From: Bradyrhizobium barranii subsp. barranii
Lineage (GTDB): Bacteria; Pseudomonadota; Alphaproteobacteria; Rhizobiales; Xanthobacteraceae
DNA length: 64,000 bases
Reading direction: 5' to 3'
Assembly (NCBI RefSeq): GCF_017565645.3
Contig: NZ_CP086136.1
Span: 3,889,501 to 3,953,500 of the forward strand
Shown here: positions 24,576 through 34,425 of the stretch, piece by piece
Position numbering within the stretch: position 1 is the first letter of the stretch
How the letters are laid out: each line of letters opens with the position of its first letter
Notes under the pieces: model-generated
Databases searched by the model: none
What the model was told of the DNA's origin: nothing
What the model saw: the letters and a program-made list of their open reading frames with translations, nothing else
Position numbers and translations under genes: made by a program

Positions 24576-25526
24576 ATGGCCGTCGAGAACGAAAAGTCCA
24601 GACTCGACGATGCCGCGCGTGCCGGCTGGCTCTATTTCATTGCCGGTCACACCCAGGACGAGATCGCAAAGATGCTTCAGGTCTCGCGGGCCTCCGCGCA
24701 GCGGCTGGTCTCGCTGTGCCTGGCCGAGCGTCTCATCACCTTCCGTCTCGAACATCCCATCGCCGCCTGCATGGAACTGGCGGCACGCCTGAAGGCGCGC
24801 TTCGACCTCAGCCATTGCGAGGTGGTGCCGGCCGATCCTGCCGCGCCGCAGGCCACGGCGGGCATCGCCGAGCGCTGCGCCAATCTGCTGGATTCGACGT
24901 TGCGGTCGGAAACGCCCGTCATCGTCGCGCTCGGCACGGGGCGGGCGGTGCGCGCCGCGGTCGAGCGCGTGACGCCGATCGACCGGCCCAACCATCAGAT
25001 CGTCTCGCTGGTCGGCAACATCTCCGCTGACGGTTCGGCGAGCTTCTACGACACTGTCGGCCGGCTCGCCGACCGCACCGGTGCGCGGCACTACCCGATG
25101 CCGCTGCCGTTCCTGATGTCGTCGGAGGACGAGCGCAACAAGATGGTGCGGATCGAGCCGATCGCCAAGGTCAAGGCGGTCGCGGCCAAGGCGGACTTGC
25201 GCCTCGTCGGCATCGGTCAGATGGACCAGAAGGCGCAAATCCACATCGACGGCTTCGTCACCCGCGACGAATTGTTCGAGATGATGCGGCAGGGGGCGAT
25301 CGGCGAAATCACCGGCTGGGCCTATGATTCCAAGGGCCGCTTGCTCAAGGCCGGCACCAACAAGCGCCTCACCAGCATTCCGCCGGAGGTGCCGGCGAAG
25401 ACCACAACGATCGGCGCCGCGGTCGGTGCGGCCAAGGTGCCGGCGATCGCAGCCGCGCTGAACGGGCACCTGATCAACGGCCTGATCACGGACGAGGCGA
25501 CGGCAAGGGCGATTTTGGAGCGGTAG
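24576..25526 (+). CDS. SorC/DeoR-type sugar-binding transcriptional regulator
   Basis: 316 residues. An N-terminal helix-turn-helix (about residues 12-50, AARAGWLYFIAGHTQDEIAKMLQVSRASAQRLVSLC) is joined to the SorC sugar-binding domain, with IVALGTGRAVRAAVERV, IVSLVGNISADGSASFYD and GVVxxG-like GIGQMDQKAQIHIDGFV segments. Such proteins respond to phosphorylated sugars or polyols. The adjacent downstream operon encodes polyol uptake and catabolism, and a 25-bp palindrome lies in its promoter (25762-25786), a natural target for this protein. That pairing is inference. Confidence 0.88.
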   Translation: MAVENEKSRLDDAARAGWLYFIAGHTQDEIAKMLQVSRASAQRLVSLCLAERLITFRLEHPIAACMELAARLKARFDLSHCEVVPADPAAPQATAGIAERCANLLDSTLRSETPVIVALGTGRAVRAAVERVTPIDRPNHQIVSLVGNISADGSASFYDTVGRLADRTGARHYPMPLPFLMSSEDERNKMVRIEPIAKVKAVAAKADLRLVGIGQMDQKAQIHIDGFVTRDELFEMMRQGAIGEITGWAYDSKGRLLKAGTNKRLTSIPPEVPAKTTTIGAAVGAAKVPAIAAALNGHLINGLITDEATARAILER

Positions 25527-25553
25527 GGCGGGCGCTACAGCCACTTGCGCCAA

Positions 25554-25659
25554 TGTCATCATCCGCGAAAGCGGATGATCCAGTACGCCGCGGCCTATCC
25601 GGAGCAAAACCAACCCACGATACGGAGTACTGGATGCCCCGCTTTCGCGGGGCATGACA
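25554..25659. repeat. Palindromic repeat whose two arms each fold as hairpins
   Basis: A left arm at 25554-25590 and a right arm at 25623-25659 are imperfect inverted copies, both carrying CCGC-GAAA-GCGG (or its complement) and ATCCAGTAC/GTACTGGAT. The few mismatches fall in the hairpin stems of each arm and are compensated within the arm (ATC/GAT on the left, GCC/GGC on the right). It lies between the SorC regulator gene and the polyol operon promoter. It resembles intergenic repeat units of Bradyrhizobium-type genomes. Confidence 0.7.
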
Positions 25660-25735
25660 GCCGTGGGCGAGGCAACATCTTCATCCCCTCCCGCACCGCA
25701 GCACTCATAAGTTGCGGGAACGTCCGCGCGCCTGC

Positions 25736-25786
25736 TTGACAAGCGCTGCACCTCGTCCGAACATACGCCCAACGCGTGGGCATATG
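25736..25786 (+). promoter_or_regulatory. Promoter and 25-bp operator-like palindrome of the polyol operon
   Basis: A TTGACA box (25736-25741) is followed after 18 bases by AACATA (25760-25765), a plausible sigma-70 type promoter. Overlapping the -10 and start region is the inverted repeat CATACGCCCA (25762-25771), spacer ACGCG, TGGGCATATG (25777-25786), with a single mismatch. A protein bound here would block transcription. The nearest regulator gene is the SorC-family gene 236 bases upstream. Confidence 0.55.
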
Positions 25787-25815
25787 CTCAGAAGCGCGAT
25801 CTTAGGGAGGTCACC

Positions 25816-27129
25816 GTGAAACACGTCCTCGGCGCCGTCTGCGGCGCGTCTTGCCTGTTGCTGGCCGTCCCTGTGATGGCCGAAACGACCCTGACCATCG
25901 CCACCGTCAACAATGGCGACATGATCCGCATGCAGGGGCTGACCAGCGAATTCACCAAGAAAAATCCAGACATCACCGTCAAATGGGTGACGCTGGAGGA
26001 GAACGTGCTGCGCCAGCGCGTCACCACCGACATCGCCACCAAGGGCGGCCAGTTCGACGTCCTCACCATCGGCACTTACGAGGTGCCGATCTGGGCCAAG
26101 AAGGGCTGGCTGGTGCCGCTTGCCAATCTCGGCGCCGATTACGACGTCGCCGACCTGCTGCCGAAGATCAGGGACGCGGTCTCCGTCGACGGCAAGCTCT
26201 ACGCCGCGCCGTTTTATGGCGAGAGCTCGATGGTGATGTATCGCACCGACCTGTTCGAGAAGGCCGGCCTGAAGATGCCGGAAAAGCCGACCTGGGATTT
26301 CGTCATCGACGCCGCCAAGAAGCTCACTGACAAGAGCGCCGGCACCTACGGCATCTGTCTCCGCGGCAAGGCCGGCTGGGGCGAGAACATGGCGTTCCTG
26401 TCGGCGATGGCCAATTCCTACGGCGCGCGCTGGTTCGACGAGAAGTGGGAGCCGCAGTTCAACACGCCGGAATGGAAGACGACGCTCACGACCTACGTCA
26501 ATCTGATGAAGGAGGCCGGCCCTCCCGGCGCGAGCTCGAACGGCTTCAACGAGAATCTGGCGCTGTTCAACGCCGGCAAGTGCGGTATGTGGATCGACGC
26601 GACAGTGGCGGCGTCCTTCGTCACCAATCCGAAGGAGTCCAAGGTCGCCGACAAGGTCGGCTTTGCGCTGGCGCCGAACACTGGGCTCGGCAAGAACGCC
26701 AACTGGCTGTGGGCCTGGAGCCTCGCGATCCCCGCCGGCTCCAAGAAGACGGAAGCCGCCGAAAAGTTCATCGCCTGGGCCACCAGCAAGGACTACACCA
26801 AGCTCGTGGCGTCGAAGGAGGGCTGGGCCAACGTGCCGCCGGGCACACGGACCTCGCTCTACCAGAACGAGGACTATCTGAAAGTCGCGCCGTTCGCGAA
26901 GCTGACGCTGGCCTCGATTGATGCGGCCGACCCGAACAAGGCCACCGTGAAGCCGGTGCCTTACGTCGGCGTGCAATACGCGGCGATCCCCGAATTCCAG
27001 GGCATCGGCACGCAGGTGGGCCAGCAATTCTCCGCCGCGCTCGCGGGATCGATGACGGTCGATGCCGCGCTTACCGCGGCGCAGTCCGCCACCGAGCGCG
27101 AGATGAAGCGCGCCGGCTACATCAAGTAG
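25816..27129 (+). CDS. Polyol ABC transporter substrate-binding protein (SmoE-like)
   Basis: 437 residues with a Sec signal peptide (MKHVLGAVCGASCLLLAVPVMA, cut before ETTLTIATV). The mature protein is of the MalE/SBP_bac_1 type, with TIATVNNGDMIRMQGLTSEFTKKNPDITVKWV and the substrate-site region APFYGESSMVMYRTDLFEKAGL typical of sorbitol/mannitol-binding proteins such as Rhodobacter SmoE. It should deliver a hexitol or pentitol to the two permeases and MalK-type ATPase downstream. GGAGG precedes the start. A strong hairpin follows its stop (27157-27193), as in the other two binding-protein genes of this window. Confidence 0.87.
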   Translation: MKHVLGAVCGASCLLLAVPVMAETTLTIATVNNGDMIRMQGLTSEFTKKNPDITVKWVTLEENVLRQRVTTDIATKGGQFDVLTIGTYEVPIWAKKGWLVPLANLGADYDVADLLPKIRDAVSVDGKLYAAPFYGESSMVMYRTDLFEKAGLKMPEKPTWDFVIDAAKKLTDKSAGTYGICLRGKAGWGENMAFLSAMANSYGARWFDEKWEPQFNTPEWKTTLTTYVNLMKEAGPPGASSNGFNENLALFNAGKCGMWIDATVAASFVTNPKESKVADKVGFALAPNTGLGKNANWLWAWSLAIPAGSKKTEAAEKFIAWATSKDYTKLVASKEGWANVPPGTRTSLYQNEDYLKVAPFAKLTLASIDAADPNKATVKPVPYVGVQYAAIPEFQGIGTQVGQQFSAALAGSMTVDAALTAAQSATEREMKRAGYIK

Positions 27130-27156
27130 ACCCGAGCTCTCCCTGAGCTCACACTT

Positions 27157-27193
27157 GCGGCCATCCACCAGCCAGCCCCGGACGGATGGCCGC
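27157..27193 (+). terminator. Attenuator-like hairpin after the polyol-binding-protein gene
   Basis: GCGGCCATCC (27157-27166) pairs perfectly with GGATGGCCGC (27184-27193) around a 17-base loop; CTTCTTTCT follows. This is close to a rho-independent terminator with a weak T-tract, so partial read-through into the permease genes is expected. Confidence 0.6.
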
Positions 27194-27220
27194 CTTCTTT
27201 CTCCAGCGGAGAGGCCAAGA

Positions 27221-28093
27221 ATGGCAACCCGGCAGACGCAGTTCCTTGCGCGGTCGCTTCTGACCCCGGCCGTCGGGCTCCTGTTCATCTGGATGATCGT
27301 CCCGCTGGCGCTGACGATCTATTTCTCGACCCTGCATTACAGCCTGCTCGATCCCGGCTCCGAGGCGTTCGTCGGCCTGGAGAATTTCCGCTACTTCCTC
27401 ACCGATCCCGCCTTCCTCGCTTCGCTCCGGAACACGCTGGTGCTGGTCGGCTCGGTGCTGGCGCTGACGATCCTGCTCGGCATCCCCCTCGCGGTGCTGC
27501 TCGATCAACCCGTGATCGGCCTCAACATCGTGCGGCTGATGGTGATCGCACCGTTCTTCGTGATGCCGACGGTGAGCGCGCTGGTCTGGAAGAACCTCTT
27601 GATGCATCCGGTGTCCGGCCTGTTCGCCTGGCTCGCCAAGGTATTCGGGCTGACGCCGATCGACTGGTTCACTGACGCGCCGCTGCTCGCGGTGATCCTG
27701 ATCGTCGCCTGGCAATGGCTGCCGTTCGCGACGCTGATCCTGCTCACCGCGCTGCAATCGCTCGACGAGGAGCAGAAGGAGGCGGCCGAGATGGACGGCG
27801 CCAGCGCGCTCTCGGCCTTCATCTACATCACGCTGCCGCATCTGGCGCGTCCCATCACAGTGGTGATCTTGATCGAGACCATCTTCCTGCTCACGGTGTT
27901 CGCCGAGATCTACGTTACCACCGGCGGTGGTCCCGGACTGTCGACCACCAACATCGCCTTCCTGATCTATTCGCAGGCGCTGATCCAGTTCGATGTCGGC
28001 AGTGCCTCCGCCGGCGGCCTCGTTGCTGTTGTGATCGCCAACATCGTCGCCTTCTTCCTCGTCCGCATCGTCGGCCGCAACCTGGAGGCATGA
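27221..28093 (+). CDS. Polyol ABC transporter permease 1 (SmoF-like)
   Basis: 290 residues with six predicted transmembrane helices. The inner-membrane ATPase-coupling loop EAAEMDGASALSAFIYITLPHLARP matches the EAA motif of MalF-type permeases. I start at ATG 27221, behind GCGGAGAGG; the frame runs back to 27155 but that part covers the hairpin. It pairs with the next gene as the heterodimeric channel for a sugar alcohol. Four bases separate it from the second permease. Confidence 0.88.
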   Translation: MATRQTQFLARSLLTPAVGLLFIWMIVPLALTIYFSTLHYSLLDPGSEAFVGLENFRYFLTDPAFLASLRNTLVLVGSVLALTILLGIPLAVLLDQPVIGLNIVRLMVIAPFFVMPTVSALVWKNLLMHPVSGLFAWLAKVFGLTPIDWFTDAPLLAVILIVAWQWLPFATLILLTALQSLDEEQKEAAEMDGASALSAFIYITLPHLARPITVVILIETIFLLTVFAEIYVTTGGGPGLSTTNIAFLIYSQALIQFDVGSASAGGLVAVVIANIVAFFLVRIVGRNLEA

Positions 28094-28097
28094 GAGC

Positions 28098-28928
28098 ATG
28101 GCGCGGATGGCGACGACGCAGCGGGTGGTGGTATCGACGATCGGGGCGTGGTTCTTCGGCTTCCTGATCTTCTTCCCGATCCTCTGGATGGTGCTGGCGA
28201 GCTTCAAGACTGAGCTCGAGGCTTTCGCGATTCCGCCGTCCTTCCTGTTCTTCCACTGGACCACGGAAAACTACGCCACCGTACAGGAGCGCAGCGACTA
28301 TCTGCATCACGCGCTGAACTCGATCATCATCGCCGGCGGCTCGACGCTCATTGCGCTGTTGATCGCGATCCCCGCGGCCTGGTCGATGGCGTTCTCCCCG
28401 ACCAAACGCACCAAGGACATCCTGCTCTGGATGCTCTCGACCAAGATGATGCCGCCGGTAGGCGTGCTGGTGCCGATCTATCTGATCTTCAAGACCTTCG
28501 GCCTGCTCGATTCCCGCGCTGGACTGATCTTCATCCTCTGCCTCGGTAACTTACCGATCGTGATCTGGATGCTCTTTACCTACTTCAAGGAGATCCCGCG
28601 CGACATCCTCGAAGCCGCGCGCATGGACGGCGCCACCATCGGCCGCGAGCTCATCTACGTCCTGACGCCGATGGCGATCCCGGGCCTCGCCTCGACCATG
28701 TTGCTCAATCTGATCCTGGCCTGGAACGAGGCGTTCTGGACGCTCAACCTGACGACCTCGAACGCCGCGCCGCTCACCACGTTCATCGCCTCCTATTCGA
28801 GCCCGGAAGGGCTGTTCTGGGCAAAACTGTCGGCGGCCTCGACGCTGGCGATCGCGCCCATTCTCGTCCTCGGTTGGTTCAGCCAGAAGCAGCTCGTACG
28901 CGGGCTCACCTTCGGCGCGGTGAAGTAA
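28098..28928 (+). CDS. Polyol ABC transporter permease 2 (SmoG-like)
   Basis: 276 residues, MalG-type, with six hydrophobic helices. The EAA loop reads LEAARMDGATIGRELIYVLTPMAIPGLAS. The N-terminal WFFGFLIFFPILWMVLASFKTELEAFAIPPSFLF and the MMPPVGVLVPIYLIFKTFGLLDSRAGLI segment are those of sorbitol/mannitol permeases. It is the second half of the channel, and the ATPase gene starts 15 bases downstream. Confidence 0.88.
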   Translation: MARMATTQRVVVSTIGAWFFGFLIFFPILWMVLASFKTELEAFAIPPSFLFFHWTTENYATVQERSDYLHHALNSIIIAGGSTLIALLIAIPAAWSMAFSPTKRTKDILLWMLSTKMMPPVGVLVPIYLIFKTFGLLDSRAGLIFILCLGNLPIVIWMLFTYFKEIPRDILEAARMDGATIGRELIYVLTPMAIPGLASTMLLNLILAWNEAFWTLNLTTSNAAPLTTFIASYSSPEGLFWAKLSAASTLAIAPILVLGWFSQKQLVRGLTFGAVK

Positions 28929-28943
28929 AGGGGCCGGCGGATC

Positions 28944-29951
<1,008 letters not shown>

Positions 29952-29991
29952 CAAGAAACGGCAAGAGACGGCAAGAAACGGAAAGACCACC

Positions 29992-30765
29992 ATGTACCTC
30001 GAAAAATTCAAGCTGAGCGGCAAGACCGCGTTCATCACCGGCGGCGGGCAAGGCATTGGCCTCGCCTGCGCGGAAGCGCTGGCCGAAGCCGGCGCGAGGG
30101 TCATCATCGGCGACCGCGACAGCAAGGTCGCCGACAGCGCGAAGGCCAGCCTGAAGGCGAAGGGTTTTGACATCGAGACGGCCATCATGGACGTCACCGA
30201 CACGAAGCGCGTGGCGGAGGTCGCGGCCGACCTCGTCGCCCGCCACGGCAAGGTCGACATCCTCGTCAACAATGCCGGCATCGCCCGCAGCGAGACGCCG
30301 GCCGAGACCGTCACCGACGAGCACTGGCTCAACGTCATCGACGTCAATCTCAACGGCACCTTCTGGTGCTGCCGCGAATTCGGCAAGCACATGCTGAAGG
30401 CCAAGAGCGGTGCCATCGTCAATGTCGGCTCGATGTCGGGCTTCATCGTCAACAAGCCGCAGGAGCAGTGCTTCTACAACGCCTCCAAGGCCGGCGTGCA
30501 CCATTTGACCAAGTCGCTGGCCGCCGAATGGGGCGCGCGCGGCGTCCGCGTCAACGCGGTGGCGCCGACCTATATCGACACGCCGCTCAACGCTTTCGTG
30601 AAAAGCACCCCGAAAATGTATGACGCCTGGATCGGCGGAACCCCGATGGCGCGGATGGGGCAGGTCGAGGAGATCGCCTCCGTCGTGCTGTTCCTGGCCT
30701 CGGAGGCCGCGAGCCTGATGACCGGCAGCATCGTGCTGGTAGATGGCGGCTACACTTGCTGGTAG
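29992..30765 (+). CDS. SDR-family polyol dehydrogenase (galactitol/iditol 2-dehydrogenase-like)
   Basis: 257 residues of the classical short-chain dehydrogenase fold: cofactor motif TGGGQGIG (residues 16-23), NNAG at 93-96, and the catalytic Ser149-Tyr162-Lys166 set (GSMSG and YNASK). The stretch GSMSGFIVNKPQ...ASKAGVHHLTKSLAAEW and C-terminal VDGGYTCW resemble galactitol 2-dehydrogenase of Rhodobacter, recalled by pattern. It should oxidise the imported polyol to a ketose with NAD+. I start at ATG 29992; the frame upstream overlaps the ATPase gene. Short AAGAAACGGC repeats occupy the 40-base gap before it. Confidence 0.88.
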   Translation: MYLEKFKLSGKTAFITGGGQGIGLACAEALAEAGARVIIGDRDSKVADSAKASLKAKGFDIETAIMDVTDTKRVAEVAADLVARHGKVDILVNNAGIARSETPAETVTDEHWLNVIDVNLNGTFWCCREFGKHMLKAKSGAIVNVGSMSGFIVNKPQEQCFYNASKAGVHHLTKSLAAEWGARGVRVNAVAPTYIDTPLNAFVKSTPKMYDAWIGGTPMARMGQVEEIASVVLFLASEAASLMTGSIVLVDGGYTCW

Positions 30766-30803
30766 GCTTACGTCAAAACTGACGAGAGCGACCGGGAGCG
30801 ACA

Positions 30804-32450
30804 ATGCCGCGAGCGTATATCGGCGTCGACGTGGGGACCACGAGCACGCGGGCAGGGGTGTTTGACGAGGCCGGCACCCTCCTTGCCACCGCCAAGCATC
30901 CGATCCGGATCTGGCACGAGGCCGGCGACATCGTCGAGCAATCGTCGTCCGACATCTGGGACGCCTGCGTAAAGTCGGTGCGGACAGCGATGGCGGAGGC
31001 TGCCATCGCGCCCGACAGCATCGGCGGCATCGGTTTCGACGCCACCTGTTCGCTGGTCGTCCTCGATCGGCAAGGCGAGCCGGTCACCGTCAGTGCCTCC
31101 GGCGACCGCCAGCGCAATGTCATCGTCTGGATGGACCATCGCGCCACGGCCGAGGCACGGCTGATCAACGAGACCGGGGACGCGGTGCTGCGTTATGTCG
31201 GCGGCTCGATCTCGCCCGAGATGGAGATGCCGAAGCTGCTTTGGCTGAAGCGGCACATGCGCGCGAGCTTCGATGCCGCCGGTCATTTCTTCGATCTGGC
31301 AGATTATCTGACCTGGCGCGCGACCGGCTCGCTGCAGCGCTCGACCTGCACGGTCACCTGCAAGTGGAACTACCTCGCACACGACGGCGGCGGCTGGAGC
31401 GCCCCGTTCTTCAAACGCATCGGCCTCTCCGACTTCGTCAGCGAGAAGTATGCCCGCATCGGCACCGAGATCGTCGCGCCCGGCACGCGGCTCGGCGAAG
31501 GCCTCACCCGAGCTGCAGCTGCGGAGCTCGGCCTGTCGCCGGGCACGCCGGTCGGCGCCTCGCTGATCGATGCGCACGCCGGCGGCATCGGCGCGATCGG
31601 CGGACGCGACGGATCGGCCGGAACGAGCGATGTCAGCGACCGCCTCGCCTACATCATGGGAACGTCGGCCTGCATCATGGCGACGACGAAGGAGCCGTGC
31701 TTCGTGCCCGGCGTATGGGGCCCTTATTATTCCGGCATGGTGCCGGACTTCTGGCTCAACGAAGGCGGCCAGTCGGCTGCGGGCGCGGCGATCGACCATC
31801 TCCTCAAGTCGCATCCCGGCCATGTCGAGGCGAGCGCGGCGGCGCGGAGCGAGGGCGTCGACCTCATCGAGTACCTCGAGCGGCGCATCATCGCGCGCGC
31901 CGGTGACGCCAGCCGCGCCGCGCTGCTCGCGCGCGACGTCCATGTGCTTCCCGAATTCATCGGCAACCGCTCGCCCTACGCCGACCCCGACACCCGCGCG
32001 GTGATCGCGGGCCTCGATCTCGACAGCGACGTTGGTGCGATGGAGCGGCTGTTCGTCGCCGGCCTCTGCGGTCTGGCTTATGGACTCGCCGAGGTGATCG
32101 AGGCTTTTGCCGCGCATGGCGTCCATTCCAGCATCATGATCATGGGCGGCGGCGCGAGCCGCAGCCCGCTGGTGCGGCAGATCATGGCGGATACCACCGG
32201 TCTCACCGTCGCGCTGCCGCAAACGAAAGAACCCGTTCTGCTGGGCGCCGCGATGCTCGGCGCGGTGGCCGGTGGCGCCTATGCCTCGATCGGCGAGACC
32301 ATGGCGAAGATGTCGGCGCTGGGACGGAAGAGCGCGCCGACCGCGCCCGGCATGGCCGCGTTTCATGCTCGCAAGCGCGAGGTCTACAAGCTGCTGCGCG
32401 AGGTCGATCGCGGCAGCCGTGCCGCAATGCGCGACATCGCCAGAGGTTGA
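30804..32450 (+). CDS. FGGY-family pentulose/ribulose kinase
   Basis: 548 residues with the two actin-like domains of FGGY kinases: N-terminal IGVDVGTTSTRAGVFD (phosphate-1 loop), GIGFDATCSLVVLD and VWMDHRA, and C-terminal MIMGGGASRSPLVRQIMADTTGLTVALP (adenosine motif). Length and the WMDHRATAEA motif place it in the D-ribulokinase (YDR109C/FGGY) group. It probably phosphorylates the ketose made by the upstream dehydrogenase. The following kinase gene starts 6 bases after its stop. Confidence 0.88.
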   Translation: MPRAYIGVDVGTTSTRAGVFDEAGTLLATAKHPIRIWHEAGDIVEQSSSDIWDACVKSVRTAMAEAAIAPDSIGGIGFDATCSLVVLDRQGEPVTVSASGDRQRNVIVWMDHRATAEARLINETGDAVLRYVGGSISPEMEMPKLLWLKRHMRASFDAAGHFFDLADYLTWRATGSLQRSTCTVTCKWNYLAHDGGGWSAPFFKRIGLSDFVSEKYARIGTEIVAPGTRLGEGLTRAAAAELGLSPGTPVGASLIDAHAGGIGAIGGRDGSAGTSDVSDRLAYIMGTSACIMATTKEPCFVPGVWGPYYSGMVPDFWLNEGGQSAAGAAIDHLLKSHPGHVEASAAARSEGVDLIEYLERRIIARAGDASRAALLARDVHVLPEFIGNRSPYADPDTRAVIAGLDLDSDVGAMERLFVAGLCGLAYGLAEVIEAFAAHGVHSSIMIMGGGASRSPLVRQIMADTTGLTVALPQTKEPVLLGAAMLGAVAGGAYASIGETMAKMSALGRKSAPTAPGMAAFHARKREVYKLLREVDRGSRAAMRDIARG

Positions 32451-32455
32451 AACGG

Positions 32456-33391
32456 ATGCTGATTTCCTGCGGCGATGCGCTGATCGATTTCGTGCCGACG
32501 CGAAACATCGAGGGACGCGAGGCAGTGATGCCGGCGGTCGGCGGCTCCTGCCTCAATGTCGCGATCGGCATGGCGCGGCTGGGCGCGCCCACCGGTTTTA
32601 TCGGCGGCGTCTCGAACGACATGTTCGGGCGCATGATCGCCGACCACGCCACAGCCTCTCACGTCGAGTTGGGTCTCGCCACCCGCAGCGATCACCAAAC
32701 CACGCTCGCCTTCGTGCGCATCGTCGCGGGCGAGTCTCACTATGCGTTCTATGACGCGGAGACCGCGACACGAAACTGGACCTACCGGCGCGGCACAATT
32801 CCGTTCGCGACGGTCGAGGCCGTCCATGTCGGGTCGACCACGCTGGTCAACGACCAGGGTGCGGCCGAGACGAAAGCCCTGATCGCGGACGCGCGCGCGT
32901 CATCGACGATCTCCTTCGATCCGAACTGTCGGCCCAATCTGGTCAAGAACAAGCCGGCCTATCTCGCGCGCATGGCCGAATTCGCAGGCCAAGCCGATCT
33001 CATCAAGATGTCGGATGTCGATTTCGCTTATCTCTTCGGCGAGGAGCCATATCAGCAACGCGCGAACGCGTTGCTGGGGCAGGGCACGAGCCTCGTCGTC
33101 ATCACCCGCGGCAACAACGGGGCCATTGCCTGGCACGCGAGCGCAGGGCAGATCGAAGTTCAGGCGCCGAAGGTCGAGACCGCCGACACCATCGGCGCCG
33201 GCGACAGTTTTCAGGCTGCGCTCCTGTTCGCCCTGCACAAGCAGGGCCGCATCAGCCGGCAGCAGCTGAAAGACATCGGCGCGGACGAGCTTCGCCGCGC
33301 GCTATCCTTTGCCGCCAATTGCGCCGGCCTGACCTGTACCCGCCCGGGCGCCGATCCGCCGTGGAGCCATGAAGTCACGTGGAGCGTCTAG
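32456..33391 (+). CDS. PfkB-family carbohydrate kinase (fructokinase-like)
   Basis: 311 residues. It has the PfkB N-terminal motif VGGSCLNVAIGMARLGAPTGFIGGVSNDMFGR and the C-terminal signature DTIGAGDSFQAALLFAL, with Asp of GAGD as catalytic base. It likely phosphorylates fructose, tagatose or a similar ketohexose from the polyol pathway. An in-frame TTG at 32447 overlaps the previous stop, but ATG 32456 with AGAGG nine bases before it fits better. It is the last gene of the polyol operon and converges with the LysR gene 12 bases away. Confidence 0.88.
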   Translation: MLISCGDALIDFVPTRNIEGREAVMPAVGGSCLNVAIGMARLGAPTGFIGGVSNDMFGRMIADHATASHVELGLATRSDHQTTLAFVRIVAGESHYAFYDAETATRNWTYRRGTIPFATVEAVHVGSTTLVNDQGAAETKALIADARASSTISFDPNCRPNLVKNKPAYLARMAEFAGQADLIKMSDVDFAYLFGEEPYQQRANALLGQGTSLVVITRGNNGAIAWHASAGQIEVQAPKVETADTIGAGDSFQAALLFALHKQGRISRQQLKDIGADELRRALSFAANCAGLTCTRPGADPPWSHEVTWSV

Positions 33392-33403
33392 CCCGGGTCC
33401 GCA

Positions 33404-34291
33404 TCACAGCCGTGCCACGACCTTCTCGGCGCATTTGAGGAAGGTGCGGATCAGCGGGCTCTGCGAATCCCGCCGCCAGCACACGGCGATATCGATGGAG
33501 TCGGCGGCATCCCGCAACGGCCTGAACACGATGCCCTGCGGCGCGCCGAGCTTCGCGCAGGCCGGCAGGATCGCAAGCCCCTCGCCGGCGAGAACGAGGC
33601 TCATCGCCGAATGCACCGTCTCCACCCGGCTCGCGATCGGCATCACGATCTGATGCCGCCGCAGCAAGGCCGCGACCGCGGAGGAGGCGGGATCCTGCTC
33701 CGGCGGCGGCAGCGCGATCAGCGGACGGCCCTGGAGTCGCGCCATCGGCACCGCGCTCAGGCGCGCAAGCGGCGAGCGCTTCGGCATTGCCAGCATGAAC
33801 GGCTGCGCGCCGATCCGCGCCACCTGGATCTCGGGATGGTGGATCGCCGGCATGCACAGCGCGACGGTGACGCTGCGGTCGAGCAGCCGCGCCTCGCGCG
33901 TCGAGGCGCTGAGCTCGGCGAAGTCGAGGTCGACGCCGGGAATGGATCGCCGCAGGTCGGGGATCAGGCGCGGCAGCATGGCGTTCGCGAGCACGAACAT
34001 GTATCCGACCGAAATCCGCCCGCGGCTGCCGGCTGCGACCGCGCGCGCGGCTTCGACCCCGTCGGCCGCGAGCGCCAGCGCCTCGCCGGCGCGCACCAGC
34101 AGGGCCTGGCCCGCTTCGGTCAGGTCCATGCCGCGCGTGCCGCGGCGGAACAGCGGCGCGCCAACCTCGGCCTCTAACTTGCGGATCTGGACCGACAGCG
34201 GCGGCTGCGCCATCCGCAGCCGTTCGGCGGCCTTGCCGACGCTGCGTGCCTCGGCCACGGCGACGAAATAGCGAAGCCGGTGAAGATCCAT
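33404..34291 (-). CDS. LysR-family transcriptional regulator
   Basis: 295 residues. The winged helix-turn-helix is at the N-terminus (MDLHRLRYFVAVAEARSVGKAAERLRMAQPPLSVQIRKLEAEVGAPLF) and the LysR substrate-binding domain follows (GRISVGYMFVLANAMLPRLI). I take ATG 34291 because the family begins at MDLHRLRYF; other in-frame starts exist up to 34324. It is divergent from the amidase gene (start 34426), so it probably controls the amidase-peptide transporter operon from the 134-base shared intergenic region. Confidence 0.88.
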   Translation of the reverse strand: MDLHRLRYFVAVAEARSVGKAAERLRMAQPPLSVQIRKLEAEVGAPLFRRGTRGMDLTEAGQALLVRAGEALALAADGVEAARAVAAGSRGRISVGYMFVLANAMLPRLIPDLRRSIPGVDLDFAELSASTREARLLDRSVTVALCMPAIHHPEIQVARIGAQPFMLAMPKRSPLARLSAVPMARLQGRPLIALPPPEQDPASSAVAALLRRHQIVMPIASRVETVHSAMSLVLAGEGLAILPACAKLGAPQGIVFRPLRDAADSIDIAVCWRRDSQSPLIRTFLKCAEKVVARL

Positions 34292-34425
34292 TGGCATACC
34301 GAAAACGTATGGGTTGACCATCAAAATGGTATTGGACGCTGAGTTAACAGAAGTGTCATTCTCGCTGTCAATGCCTTGTCAATGCTTGGGCCAACGAGGG
34401 CCGGCTTCGGAGCGATGATTTGACG

